A stretch of DNA of 38,319 bases from Verrucomicrobiota bacterium (GTDB taxonomy: Bacteria > Verrucomicrobiota > Verrucomicrobiia > Limisphaerales > SIBE01), in assembly GCA_016871515.1 (NCBI GenBank), contig VHDE01000050.1, positions 1-38,319 on the forward strand, written 5' to 3'. The position numbers were made by a program, and so were the translations under genes. How positions within the stretch are numbered: position 1 is the stretch's first letter; each line of letters begins with the position of its first letter. Positions 16,933 to 25,761 of this stretch are shown here, one piece after another. A model generated the notes under the pieces. That model made no database searches and was not told where the DNA came from. It saw nothing but the letters and a program-made list of their open reading frames with translations.

Positions 16933-18413
16933 AGTCCGCCTCCCTTCCGCAGCGCATCGAAAAGCGGCGAGTTAAAGCTCGGCACAATCAAATCGAGCAA
17001 CAATCTCGGATAAAGGCCCACCACTAAGGTCGAGGCGATCAGAACGGCGCCGCCGATCCTCTCGGGAGTTGAAATTGGTTCAAACGGACGCGCGTGCTTC
17101 ACGGATTTGACTTCAATATCGCTGAAGAATGATTTCTGCAGAGCACGCAATGTGTAGGCGACCCCGATCACGATTCCTAAACCTGCGAACAGCGCGAACG
17201 CCGGAAAGGCATGCCACGCTCCAATCAACACTTGCAATTCCGCGACAAACCCGCTGAAGCCAGGCAATCCCATCGACGCGACGCTGGCGATGATAAAGGT
17301 TACCGAGGCGAACGGAAGCGCCCGTCCCAAATCCATTTCTTGCAACTTGCCCAATTCACGTGTGTGTGTCCGATCGTAAACCATCCGGCCCACAACGGCG
17401 AAGAGCAGTCCGGCGATGATGCCGTGCGAGAACATTTGCAGGACCGCGCCACTCAGGCCAACCGTGTTCAGCGTGACCAATCCCAGCAAAACAAATCCCA
17501 TGTGACTCACGCTCGAGTAGCCGATCACGAACTTAAAATCCTTCTGCACCAGCGCGACCATCGCTCCATAAACGATCCCAACCACGGCCAGAAATCCAAT
17601 CTCTACTTGCCACTCTTTCAACCCAAGAGGAAACAGCGTCATCGCGACGCGCAAGGCCCCATACGCGCCGAGTTTCATTACGACGCCAGCGAGCAACATC
17701 GACGCTGCCGTCGGCGCCGCGACGTGGCCAGCCGGCGCCCATGTATGGAACGGCCAAAGCCCGGCTAGAATTGCAAAACCAATAAACACTAGCGGAAATG
17801 CCCAGTACTGAAACGATTCCGGAAATGGAAAACTTGCCAAAGCCAGCAAGTCCGTTGTTCTGGCGCCCGCGACAACGTAGGCAGCGACGAGCCCGATCAA
17901 CACCATGGCGCTTCCAATGAAAGAATAGAGCGCCAGCTTCATCGCGCCGTACTCCTTGTTCGTCGAACCCCAGATCGCAATCAGAAAGTACTTCGGGATA
18001 ATCGCGAGCTCGTAAAAGACGAAGAGCAAAAACAGATCGAAACTGAGAAAGACGCCATAGACGCCGCCAATGAGCGACAGGTAGAACGCGAAGAATTCCT
18101 TGGCGCGATTCTCTATATTCCAGGAAAATAGAATGCCGACGACCGCCGCAATCCCAGTCAGCAAAACCAGCGTCACGCTTATTCCGTCCGCTGCGAGATA
18201 ATAATCGATGCCCAGTGACTTGATCCACGGAAGTTTCGTGACGGTGACAATGCCTGAATCCGCCTTGTGTTGAACAAAACCTCCGACGGCCGCCGCCAAT
18301 CCCACAAGCGCCGTCAGCAACGCGGTAATTCGGGCTGCTCGCGGGTTGTTGGCCCTCACGAGCGTGAGCGCGAAAACCCCGATGAACGAGCTATAGATAG
18401 TCCAAGCCAGCAT
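16929..18413 (-). CDS. nuoM: NADH-quinone oxidoreductase subunit M, second (distal) copy
   Basis: 494 residues, an antiporter-like membrane subunit of complex I. The TM5 glutamate is Glu135 (VFYELAIIPKYFLIAIWG) and the TM8 lysine is Lys247 (VVMKLGAYG). The TM7 lysine, normally seven residues before the His of PxHTWxP, is absent: the sequence is FAILAGLWPFHTWAP with Leu216 at that position. Thus one half-channel residue is lost or moved. The start codon shares one base with the TAA of the other nuoM copy (TAATG), so the two are translationally coupled. The two NuoM proteins differ strongly along their length, so this is an old paralogue and not a recent duplicate. Confidence 0.9.
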   Translation of the reverse strand: MLAWTIYSSFIGVFALTLVRANNPRAARITALLTALVGLAAAVGGFVQHKADSGIVTVTKLPWIKSLGIDYYLAADGISVTLVLLTGIAAVVGILFSWNIENRAKEFFAFYLSLIGGVYGVFLSFDLFLLFVFYELAIIPKYFLIAIWGSTNKEYGAMKLALYSFIGSAMVLIGLVAAYVVAGARTTDLLALASFPFPESFQYWAFPLVFIGFAILAGLWPFHTWAPAGHVAAPTAASMLLAGVVMKLGAYGALRVAMTLFPLGLKEWQVEIGFLAVVGIVYGAMVALVQKDFKFVIGYSSVSHMGFVLLGLVTLNTVGLSGAVLQMFSHGIIAGLLFAVVGRMVYDRTHTRELGKLQEMDLGRALPFASVTFIIASVASMGLPGFSGFVAELQVLIGAWHAFPAFALFAGLGIVIGVAYTLRALQKSFFSDIEVKSVKHARPFEPISTPERIGGAVLIASTLVVGLYPRLLLDLIVPSFNSPLFDALRKGGGL

Positions 18414-19966
18414 TAGTTCAGTTGCGACACGATCCGGAGCACCGTTGGATTAATGGTTTCAATAATGATCTGCGGGCAAATGCCGATGGCAAACATCAGA
18501 ATCGTAGCTGGCAATACGATGATGCGCTCTGAAACGCTCAAGTCTTTGAACTTCGACCACCTTTCGTTCAAGGGACCGTTGAACACGCGCTGAAGCAAGG
18601 TCAGCAAAAAGACCGCGGTAACGAGCAAGCCAATTGTCGCGAGCGCCGTCGCCCAACCGGCGAGCGAAAAAGCGCCTTTAAGAATTAGAAACTCGCCAAC
18701 GAACCCGTTCAATCCCGGCAATCCCATCGAGGCGAACACCGAAATGCCCATCAACCCGCAGAAGACCGGCGCCACTTTGCGCAAGCCGCCAAAATCATCG
18801 ATTCCCCGCAACCCTGAACTCCGGCCTTCCAGGAAACTCACAAAACAAAAAAGCGCCGAGGCCGTTAATCCATGATTGAACATCTGCAGGAACACACCAT
18901 TCAGGGCTGCGGCCTTCTCAGCGATCCAGTACGGCTGATTATCAGTCAATCTGGCCGCGGCCAAGACTCCCAACACACAGTACCCAAGATGGTTGATGGA
19001 CGAGTAGGCGAGAATCCGTTTCAGGTCGCGTTGGGCAAACGCCGCGCACGCCGAGAACACGACTGTTACGACCGCCAACCAAAGCAACGGCGTGAGCAGA
19101 AGACCCATCGGCTCGGGAAAGATGGGCATGAGAATGCGCACGAGTCCGTAAGCGCCCATTTTAGACATCGCCCCAGTCAGCAAAATGGTGGTGCCCGTCG
19201 GTGCTTCGGAGTAGGTCGATGGAAGCCAAGTATGAAACGGGATCACTGGAAGTTTGACGGCGAAACCCAAGAAGACACTAACGAAAAGGATCAATGACCA
19301 CTGCTGCGCGCTCAGACCAAACCCGGCAAACTTCGCGGTCAACGCGGAAGCTAATTCTCCACTGCGGGCCAACTCGGCCAGCCGGCCAAAATCGAACGTC
19401 CCGGTCGCGTAAGCCAGCGCCAGGAACGCCAGCAACATCGCCACGCTGCCGACCATTGTATAGACGAAGAATTGGATCGCGGCGCTGCTTCGATTGGGAC
19501 CGCCCCAAAGTTTGATCAAGAAAAATGCCGGCACCAAACTCAATTCCCAGTAGATAAACCAATGGAAAAAATTCAACGCCGTGAAGGTCCCCAAGAGGCC
19601 TGCCTCCAAAAACAGCACCAGCGCAAAGTAAATCGGAACACGCTCCTCGATTCGCCACGAAGCAAGAATCGCCATCGGAACGATGATGGTCGAGAGCATG
19701 ACCATGAGCAGACCCAGTCCATCGACGGCCACGAAGTACTCGACTCCGAGCGTCGGCACCCAACTCCAACGTTCTGCGAACTGAAGACTTCCCAAACTGG
19801 AATCGAAATTCGCCCAGAGAATTCCGGCCAGTCCAAGCGAAACCAAGCTGAACGCGAGCGCGAAACCGCGAGCCAGCCTGTTCTGATGGGGCTCAAGTCC
19901 GCACAATAGGATCGCGCCAATCAGCGGCGTAAGGGTCAAGGCCGTAATCCAGGGAAACCCGTTCAT
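18413..19966 (-). CDS. nuoM: NADH-quinone oxidoreductase subunit M, first (proximal) copy
   Basis: 517 residues when started at MNGFPWITAL, whose ATG overlaps the nuoL TGA as ATGA; the ATG five codons upstream is less likely. It has about 14 transmembrane helices. All channel residues are present: Glu141 (IYWELSLVPAFFLI), Lys238 (GFAVKLPVIPFHTWLP) and Lys269 (AMSKMGAYG). It is therefore a fully equipped proton-pumping NuoM. It lies between nuoL and the second nuoM, giving the order L-M-M-N. Two NuoM genes in one cassette are the mark of the four-pump class of complex I. Confidence 0.92.
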   Translation of the reverse strand: MNGFPWITALTLTPLIGAILLCGLEPHQNRLARGFALAFSLVSLGLAGILWANFDSSLGSLQFAERWSWVPTLGVEYFVAVDGLGLLMVMLSTIIVPMAILASWRIEERVPIYFALVLFLEAGLLGTFTALNFFHWFIYWELSLVPAFFLIKLWGGPNRSSAAIQFFVYTMVGSVAMLLAFLALAYATGTFDFGRLAELARSGELASALTAKFAGFGLSAQQWSLILFVSVFLGFAVKLPVIPFHTWLPSTYSEAPTGTTILLTGAMSKMGAYGLVRILMPIFPEPMGLLLTPLLWLAVVTVVFSACAAFAQRDLKRILAYSSINHLGYCVLGVLAAARLTDNQPYWIAEKAAALNGVFLQMFNHGLTASALFCFVSFLEGRSSGLRGIDDFGGLRKVAPVFCGLMGISVFASMGLPGLNGFVGEFLILKGAFSLAGWATALATIGLLVTAVFLLTLLQRVFNGPLNERWSKFKDLSVSERIIVLPATILMFAIGICPQIIIETINPTVLRIVSQLN

Positions 19967-22269
19967 CTTCCGAACCCCCACGTCAATAAAAGCAGCAAGA
20001 CCGTCAAAGCGATTCCAATCACGGACAAATACTGTTGCACTTGCCCCTTCTGCAAACCGGCCATCGTCTGGCCGCCTTTCCTAATCCGGCGACATCCCTG
20101 GTCAAACCCAAGGTTGATCACAAGCTCGTCGAACAGTCGGCTCAGCCAGGCGAATCCAATCACGAGATGCGAAGCCGCTTGGACGACGCCTTCCCAGAGC
20201 CTCCGATCAAACCAATTGCAGAGCCAGGCGAACCAAGCGTTAAGCCGGATCACAGAGATTTGATACAATTCATCGATATAAAACTTGTCACGCAAAACGG
20301 CATAAAGTCCCGGCCGCAAGCTTTCCACCGGGTCAGACTCATCGGGACTTCTGACCGGCTCCGGAGCGTAAAACAACAGCGCCACTGCAATGCCAAAGAA
20401 AACGATTACCGATGAAATCAGCATCGTCAGCAACGTGTGACCTTCAAAGAGCCTGCCCACACTGAACCCCGAATGATGGCCCGTAAGATAATCGTGAAAC
20501 CATGGCCACGCCGGTGTCCCAAAGAATCCAAGGAGAATGGCGAACGCGGCCAGAACTCTGAGAGGTACGGTCATCACCCTCGGACTTTCATGTGGTTCGT
20601 GACTGCCAGCATGAGCCGCATGATGCGAGTGGCTGACTTTGTTGGTGTGAGAATGCGCGGTGGTATGGGCATCTGCGTTTTGTTGTCCTCGATATCCTCC
20701 CCCAAAGACGTAACACATCTGGCGTGTCATGTAGAACGCGGTGAGCAATGCGCCGAAGAGGCCTAAATAGAATGGCCATCGGGATGCTGGCCAGGCTGAG
20801 GCAGCGTGCAAAATCTCGTCCTTGCTCCAAAAACCCGAAAAGAACAGCGGCACTCCTGCGAGAGCCATCATCCCGATCGCGTAAGTGGCGAACGTGACCG
20901 GCATGAATTGCTTCAAGCCACCCATTCGGCGGATGTCTTGTTCGCCGCCGCAACCGTGAATCACGGAACCGGCGCCGAGGAACAAGAGCGCTTTGAAAAA
21001 GGCATGTGTGATGAGATGAAACATTCCGACCGCAACACCGCCCGCTCCCAGCCCCATCATCATGAAACCGAGTTGCGAGACGGTCGAGTAGGCGAGGATC
21101 CGTTTGATGTCGGTTTGGGCGACCGCAATGCAAGCCGCAAAGACAGCCGTGATCGTTCCAATCCAAGTGACCACCTTCAGCGCCGTTGAAATCGAAGTGG
21201 CAGAAGTCTGGTCTCCGTGAGCTTCCTTTCCTGAACCCGCGCCCTTTATTTCTGTCGCAGCGTGCGGCATTGGCTTCGCCGCGACTTCCTGATGACCTGC
21301 TGCTAGAATGGTCTTCTCCCTCTCCCTTTCGGAAAGGGAGAGGGCTGGGGAGAGGGTTTCTGCCGCGCGTACCGAAGCGGCAGCCACCGGCGGCTGCGCT
21401 TCCATCAACGGATAAACGCGCGCCACCAGAAACACGCCTGCTGCCACCATGGTCGCCGCATGAATGAGCGCGCTCACAGGTGTCGGTCCTTCCATGGCAT
21501 CCGGCAACCAAACATGCAGCGGCACTTGACCGGACTTGCCAATCGCGCCGCAAAAGATCAACAACGATATGGCTGTCGCCGCCACCATTCCAACGCCTGT
21601 CGTTTGCGCTACGACTTTTGCCAAGGCCGATTGCTCGAGACATCCATTGCCATTGTCATAGAACAGCAACGTTCCTGTTTCCGAGTACAGCCAGAGCATT
21701 CCCAACAGAAAGCCAATATCTCCGATTCGCGTCGTGATAAATGCCTTCTTCGCTGCCGCCGCTGCGCTCGGTTTCTGATACCAAAAACCAATCAGGAGAT
21801 ACGACGCCACCCCTACCAATTCCCAGCAAATGAACAAAAGCAGCAAACTGTTCGAGATAACCAACCCGAGCATCGCAGCGGCAAACAGCGCGAGAAAACA
21901 AAAGAAACGCGTCGCATTCGGATCGTCGGCCATGTAACCGATGCTATAGATAAAAATCAGCATCCCGACGAACGTCACCATGACTAGCATCACTGCTGTC
22001 AATGGATCGAGCATCCAACCCAGCGATACCGTTGACGGCCCCATCTGAAGCCAAGCGAAGTTTTTCACTGCGCGCCAAACACCCGCCGGGCCTGATTGCC
22101 CCAAGGTGCTCACGAAAGCGACCGCTGAAATCAGAAAGGCGATGGCCATGGAACCGATGGCGAGGAAAGCGGAAAACCGGCGATAAGGTTGCCGCGTTAT
22201 CGCCAGGATTCCGGCAGCCAGCAAAGGCAGGCCTGGAACAAGCCAGAGATTGTTAATGGTCCAGTTCAT
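19963..22269 (-). CDS. nuoL: NADH-quinone oxidoreductase subunit L with extended lateral helix and a repeat-derived loop
   Basis: 768 residues, about 100 longer than common NuoL. Channel residues are present: Glu150 (FICWELVGVASYLLIGFW) and the TM7 Lys245 (AIGKSGQVPLHVWLP). There are three unusual length features. (1) Residues about 291-361, between TM8 and TM9, are an inserted low-complexity loop, part of which is encoded by a palindromic repeat. (2) A His-rich loop lies before PHESPRVMTVPL, as in many NuoL. (3) Between DELYQ (666-670) and GQVQQYL the lateral amphipathic segment is 71 residues, where I expect about 43-48. It contains WFDRRLWEGVV and, 26 residues later, LFDELVINLG, suggesting a duplicated unit. 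An extended lateral helix is the known companion of a second NuoM. Confidence 0.93.
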   Translation of the reverse strand: MNWTINNLWLVPGLPLLAAGILAITRQPYRRFSAFLAIGSMAIAFLISAVAFVSTLGQSGPAGVWRAVKNFAWLQMGPSTVSLGWMLDPLTAVMLVMVTFVGMLIFIYSIGYMADDPNATRFFCFLALFAAAMLGLVISNSLLLLFICWELVGVASYLLIGFWYQKPSAAAAAKKAFITTRIGDIGFLLGMLWLYSETGTLLFYDNGNGCLEQSALAKVVAQTTGVGMVAATAISLLIFCGAIGKSGQVPLHVWLPDAMEGPTPVSALIHAATMVAAGVFLVARVYPLMEAQPPVAAASVRAAETLSPALSLSEREREKTILAAGHQEVAAKPMPHAATEIKGAGSGKEAHGDQTSATSISTALKVVTWIGTITAVFAACIAVAQTDIKRILAYSTVSQLGFMMMGLGAGGVAVGMFHLITHAFFKALLFLGAGSVIHGCGGEQDIRRMGGLKQFMPVTFATYAIGMMALAGVPLFFSGFWSKDEILHAASAWPASRWPFYLGLFGALLTAFYMTRQMCYVFGGGYRGQQNADAHTTAHSHTNKVSHSHHAAHAGSHEPHESPRVMTVPLRVLAAFAILLGFFGTPAWPWFHDYLTGHHSGFSVGRLFEGHTLLTMLISSVIVFFGIAVALLFYAPEPVRSPDESDPVESLRPGLYAVLRDKFYIDELYQISVIRLNAWFAWLCNWFDRRLWEGVVQAASHLVIGFAWLSRLFDELVINLGFDQGCRRIRKGGQTMAGLQKGQVQQYLSVIGIALTVLLLLLTWGFGR
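21318..21344. repeat. Perfect hairpin repeat inside the nuoL reading frame
   Basis: CCCTCTCCCTTT-CGG-AAAGGGAGAGGG: 12-bp perfect arms and a 3-base loop. It resembles widespread intergenic palindromes whose translation is the familiar LSPxLSLSxxRER string, and here it is translated as LSPALSLSEREREK (NuoL about 306-319). The flanking bases (CTGGGGAGAGGGTTTC) extend the element. It sits in frame and creates no stop codon, within a loop insertion that ordinary NuoL proteins lack. Confidence 0.85.
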
Positions 22270-22317
22270 GCCGCGAACCTATCAACCAAACAGTGTATTC
22301 TGAAGTTGTCGGTATCG

Positions 22318-22453
22318 GCGGGCATCCTGCCTGCCGTAAAGGGCGCGCATCCTGCCGCCCGGACTGACGCTGGAAATTGGGTGCTTGCCTTTGAATCGCG
22401 CGCGTGATCCGCCGGGCAAGATGCCGCGGCTCTACAGCAGGCAGGATGCCCGC
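22318..22453. repeat. Palindromic element between nuoK and nuoL
   Basis: Outer perfect 17-bp arms GCGGGCATCCTGCCTGC (22318-22334) and GCAGGCAGGATGCCCGC (22437-22453). An inner imperfect pair around GCATCCTGCCGCCCGG and CCGCCGGGCAAGATGC makes one long hairpin of 136 bases. It occupies the 357-base gap between nuoK and nuoL, where I see no gene. It would fold in the polycistronic RNA and may cause uneven expression of the two parts. Confidence 0.8.
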
Positions 22454-22626
22454 CGCTACGTCGGGATGCACTGTCAACCAAACGCCACCTTGAGGACGAT
22501 GTGAATCGGATCTGGGTTTGGCGGTGAAAGCTCGATAAAAACTCAGAGAGCGACTCAAAGTTTAGCCGCTTTGCCGTCTGCCGGCCTTTACGGTTTAGAT
22601 TTCGCAACTCAGTCTGTAGCCTCATC

Positions 22627-22944
22627 TCAGCCTTTCATCGAACTGATTTCATCAAGGTTCGTCGTCCGATAATGCCGGTAAATCGCAATGATCAACGCCA
22701 AGCCAACCGCGGCTTCGGCGGCGGCAATGCCAATCGAGAAAAGGACGAACATGACTCCCGTCACCGCTTCCGCCTTTGGGCTGTATCTCCAAAAGGCAAT
22801 GAAATTCAAATTCGCGGCGTTCAACATCAACTCAATGCCGATCAGGGCAATGATGGCATTTCGACGGGTTAACGCTCCGGCCAAGCCGATGGCAAACAGC
22901 GCCGCGGACACAACCAAGTAATAATGGAGAGGAACAGAAGTCAT
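22627..22944 (-). CDS. nuoK: NADH-quinone oxidoreductase subunit K
   Basis: 105 residues and three transmembrane helices. The start is placed at MTSVPLHYYL, preceded by GGGGGA ten bases before the ATG; the frame continues upstream into nuoJ. GIELMLNAANLNF carries the conserved TM2 glutamate of NuoK, and the second glutamate is in AAAEAAVGLALI. It lies 16 bases after nuoJ. Like its homologues it forms, with NuoJ, part of the channel that links the quinone site to the antiporter-like subunits. Confidence 0.92.
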   Translation of the reverse strand: MTSVPLHYYLVVSAALFAIGLAGALTRRNAIIALIGIELMLNAANLNFIAFWRYSPKAEAVTGVMFVLFSIGIAAAEAAVGLALIIAIYRHYRTTNLDEISSMKG

Positions 22945-22960
22945 GTCAGTGATGTCCCCC

Positions 22961-23521
22961 CTATCGTTGCTCTTCAGGAACGCTCGGAATCGGCGCGGAT
23001 GCGGCATGATCTTTCATCGGCGTTGATTTTGCGCTCGGCTCTTGCATCGCAATAATCACAGCGCCAATGAGCGCCGCCGTCAGCAGCAAGGCAATCAGTT
23101 CCAGCGGCAACACAAAATTGGTCATCAATTGGCTGCCAATCGTACGAATCGTTGCTTGAGCGGAAGGCGCGGCTTGTTGCTGTGCGACTGAGCTCGATTG
23201 GATGGCAAACACTAACGAACCGAAAACGAGCAACGCGACTCCCAAACCCACGGGCCATGCGGAAGAGAAGAGCGGTTGGGGCGCAGACTCGATGCCGCGG
23301 GTCAACAAAATCGCAAACACGATCAATACTGCGACCGCGCCGATGTAAACCAGGATTTGCGCGAAGCCAATGAATTGGGCGTTCAATTGCAAATAGAATG
23401 CTGCCAAACCTCCGAAGGCCACGGCTAAGCAAAGCGCGCAATGAACGAGATGGCGAAGGCTCATCGCCGCAATAGCCCCAGCCAAAGTTAACACGGTGAT
23501 GATGAAAAAGACCACTTCCAT
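22961..23521 (-). CDS. nuoJ: NADH-quinone oxidoreductase subunit J
   Basis: 186 residues from MEVVFFIITV, four bases after the nuoH TGA. Five hydrophobic helices are visible; the second and third include ALCLAVAFGGLAAFYLQL and GFAQILVYIGAVAVLIVFAI (each typical of NuoJ, with the QI.VY.GA..VL.VF signature). The last helix is followed by a short polar tail. The flexible middle helix of NuoJ is known to move during turnover. It is part of the membrane arm of complex I. Confidence 0.92.
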   Translation of the reverse strand: MEVVFFIITVLTLAGAIAAMSLRHLVHCALCLAVAFGGLAAFYLQLNAQFIGFAQILVYIGAVAVLIVFAILLTRGIESAPQPLFSSAWPVGLGVALLVFGSLVFAIQSSSVAQQQAAPSAQATIRTIGSQLMTNFVLPLELIALLLTAALIGAVIIAMQEPSAKSTPMKDHAASAPIPSVPEEQR

Positions 23522-23525
23522 GGGT

Positions 23526-24719
23526 TCAGTCCGCGAATCGATAGGTGCGTTTGGCAAACTTGTTTTCTCCCATTAATGCCGAGCCAAGCCAAACGTACGG
23601 GGCGCCGAAAAGGATGCCGCACAACAGCCAGCGACAAATGAGCGCACCTGTGAATTGCCAATCCGCTGTGTAATGCCACACCGCCGCGACAACGATGTTG
23701 ATCAGCGACATCGGCAGCATGAATTTCCAGGCCAAGTTCATCAGTTGATCGATCCGCAACCGAGGCAACGTCCCGCGCAGCCAAATGAAAAGAAGAACCA
23801 GCGCGGAAAGTTTTCCAAAGAACCAAACGTACGAAGGTATCCATTCCAAAAACGAGAACGGTGCGTGCCATCCGCCGAGAAACAGTGTGATCGCCAACCC
23901 GCTGATCGCGAACAAACCGAGATACTCTCCCAAAAAGAACAGGGCAAACTTGAATCCGGAGTACTCGACCAGGTAACCGGCAATGATTTCGGATTCGCCT
24001 TCCGGAATATCGAACGGCGCGCGGTTGGATTCAGCGGCGGCGGCAATCATGAACAAGACAAACCCCGCCAGTCCCCACGGCGTGAACAGGTGCCACTTGA
24101 GCAGCCAACCGTAACGCTCTCCCTGCGCTTCCACAATTCCGACGGTGGACAACGACCCCACGAGCATAACCACGCTGACAGCGGCGAGGATCAACGGGAT
24201 TTCGTAGCTGACCATCTGCGCAATCGCCCGCATGGCGCCGAGCAACGAGTACTTGTTCCGGCTCGACCAACCGGCCATGAACACGGCGAGTTCCGTTCCC
24301 GCTCCGACAGCAAAGAAGAACAGCAATCCGGCGTCGAGATCGATTGGGACCATATTTCGGCCGTACGGGATTACCGAAAGCGCCAGCAAAGACGGCACGA
24401 TCAAAGCCACCGGCGCCAAAAAATGCACGATCCGATCCGCTGGCCTCGGAATGATGTCTTCTTTGGTCAGCATCTTCAAACCGTCCGCGACCGGCTGGAG
24501 CAGCCCCCATGGCCCCACACGATTTGGACCAAAACGGTTTTGAATCCGGCCGAGAGCCTTGCGTTCGACAATGGTGGTCACCGCGAACAACAACGGAAAG
24601 ACCATGAGAATGGGAACAATCGAGAGCAGGACGGAAACGAACGACTGCCAAGCCGCGGGGAATTGTCCCACGACCCAGTGTTTGGCAATTACGAATATCT
24701 GGTCAATCGCTTCGACCAT
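23526..24719 (-). CDS. nuoH: NADH-quinone oxidoreductase subunit H
   Basis: 397 residues with eight or nine transmembrane helices; with NuoB and NuoD it forms the quinone-binding chamber. Seen: ERKALGRIQNRFGPNRVGP in the first cytoplasmic loop, the acidic AESNRAPFDIPEGESE loop, and GTLPRLRIDQLM near the C-terminus, all family hallmarks. In the locus it comes after nuoI, whereas the common order is H then I. A 1.2-kb insertion with inverted repeats separates it from nuoI, so genes from here on may need an internal promoter. Confidence 0.95.
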   Translation of the reverse strand: MVEAIDQIFVIAKHWVVGQFPAAWQSFVSVLLSIVPILMVFPLLFAVTTIVERKALGRIQNRFGPNRVGPWGLLQPVADGLKMLTKEDIIPRPADRIVHFLAPVALIVPSLLALSVIPYGRNMVPIDLDAGLLFFFAVGAGTELAVFMAGWSSRNKYSLLGAMRAIAQMVSYEIPLILAAVSVVMLVGSLSTVGIVEAQGERYGWLLKWHLFTPWGLAGFVLFMIAAAAESNRAPFDIPEGESEIIAGYLVEYSGFKFALFFLGEYLGLFAISGLAITLFLGGWHAPFSFLEWIPSYVWFFGKLSALVLLFIWLRGTLPRLRIDQLMNLAWKFMLPMSLINIVVAAVWHYTADWQFTGALICRWLLCGILFGAPYVWLGSALMGENKFAKRTYRFAD

Positions 24720-24735
24720 TGGTTAACGGGCCGAG

Positions 24736-24765
24736 AGCATATTGAGCCGAGTCCAAGTGTGTCGA
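24736..24765 (-). promoter_or_regulatory. Candidate promoter upstream of nuoH
   Basis: On the minus strand TCGACA (24760-24765) and TATGCT (24736-24741) are 18 bases apart, about 20 bases before the nuoH ATG. Each is an imperfect match to the sigma-70 boxes. It is proposed only because the insertion between nuoI and nuoH makes an internal promoter likely. Confidence 0.25.
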
Positions 24766-24780
24766 GCTTTGTTTGATTTT

Positions 24781-24805
24781 TAGTAGGACAGGCGTCCCGC
24801 CTGTC
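24781..24805 (+). repeat. 25-bp palindromic repeat, left boundary of insertion
   Basis: Starts TAGTAGGACAGG and contains GACAGGCG-TCC-CGCCTGTC, itself a hairpin with 8-bp arms. An exact inverted copy lies at 25926-25950. Related elements, each with two such arms, lie at 28426-28494 and 35225-35286, so this is a dispersed repeat family of the genome. Confidence 0.9.
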
Positions 24806-24961
24806 TCTCAGAAGAGCGGCACTATCGCGCTATCGAGTGATTGTTCGCGAAAAAGAAGAGCCAATCGGAAATGTTAGACTGGCTTACAAGACCTCGCTAA
24901 AACGCCGCTGGAGACTGGCCGCCTTTCCAACTTCAAATGTTAATTGTTAGGAGTTGACCCC

Positions 24962-25761
24962 CTAAACCCTGGGCTTCCACAGCGTCTGCTTTTCCCAATC
25001 ACCAGATTCCCAGGCGTCTTTGCGCTCGGCAAGGCGCTGTTCGAGGAGCGCGTTGTTGACAAACACGTTGTCGCCGCTGCTGGTCTCGACAAACACATCG
25101 GCCAGGTAAGGATCGTACTTGTCGGGCTTGGTGGTCCGCAGCGTGATCGATTTCGCGCCGCGCACCAGACTTTCCACCAGTTGCTTGGCGGCTTTGCCGT
25201 CTGAGGTGTCGATCTCCGGCGCGTCGATGCCGCGCAACCGGAGCTTTTCGTCCATCACGTAGTGCGGAAGAGCCACTGCGACCGCCAGCGTGTCGCCATC
25301 AATCACGCGGCGCACGGTTGCGCGGTAGGTGAAGAGGTCGGAAGGTTTAGCCTCTTCGACAACGGTGATGCGATTGCCATCGCAGCGCACAATCTGGCGC
25401 GTTGTTCGTCTTCGGCGACCTGGCACAAGAGGCGATAATGGCCCCAACCCAATTGTGCGCACGTGCGCACAATTGGGTAAAAGCGATAGAATTGGGCGCA
25501 TTCGTAAAGGGTGCGTTTATCTATGCCCGGGTCGGCCGCAAGTCGTTTCACGACCTTCGCACCGTAGTCCGCGCGCTCTTTGTGGAGCAAGAGATGTTCG
25601 TGAATCAAGCGTCCGGTCTCGTGATAAGTCCGCAGCCAGGCGCCATCGATTTACTGCCGGCCAATCAAGACGACCTGTTCGACGCAACGGCGGAGTTGAG
25701 CGTACGTTGTTGGAATGTTTTGCCTGAGAACATCCGACGGCAACTGCGCAGTTGTGGTCAA
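24962..25761 (-). pseudogene. DUF1016_N-thermonuclease fusion gene, broken by a stop and a frameshift
   Basis: The gene can be read from about TTG at 25761: LRQNIPTTYAQLRRCVEQVV, then LIGRQ, a TAA at 25651-25653, and directly in frame IDGAWLRTYHETGRL, HERADYG-type (HKERADYGAKVVKRL), TLYECAQFYRFYP and LGWGHYRLL. This is the DUF1016 N-terminal domain of YhcG-like proteins. In another frame follows a staphylococcal-nuclease-like domain: FTYRATVRRVIDGDTLAVAV, LRLRGIDAPEID, and KYDPYLADVFV, ending at 24962. DGDTL and RLRGIDAPE are the nuclease hallmarks. A linker of the usual length is missing at the frame change. The whole gene sits inside the inverted-repeat-bounded insertion. It would have encoded a DNA or RNA nuclease of unknown role. 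Confidence 0.65.
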
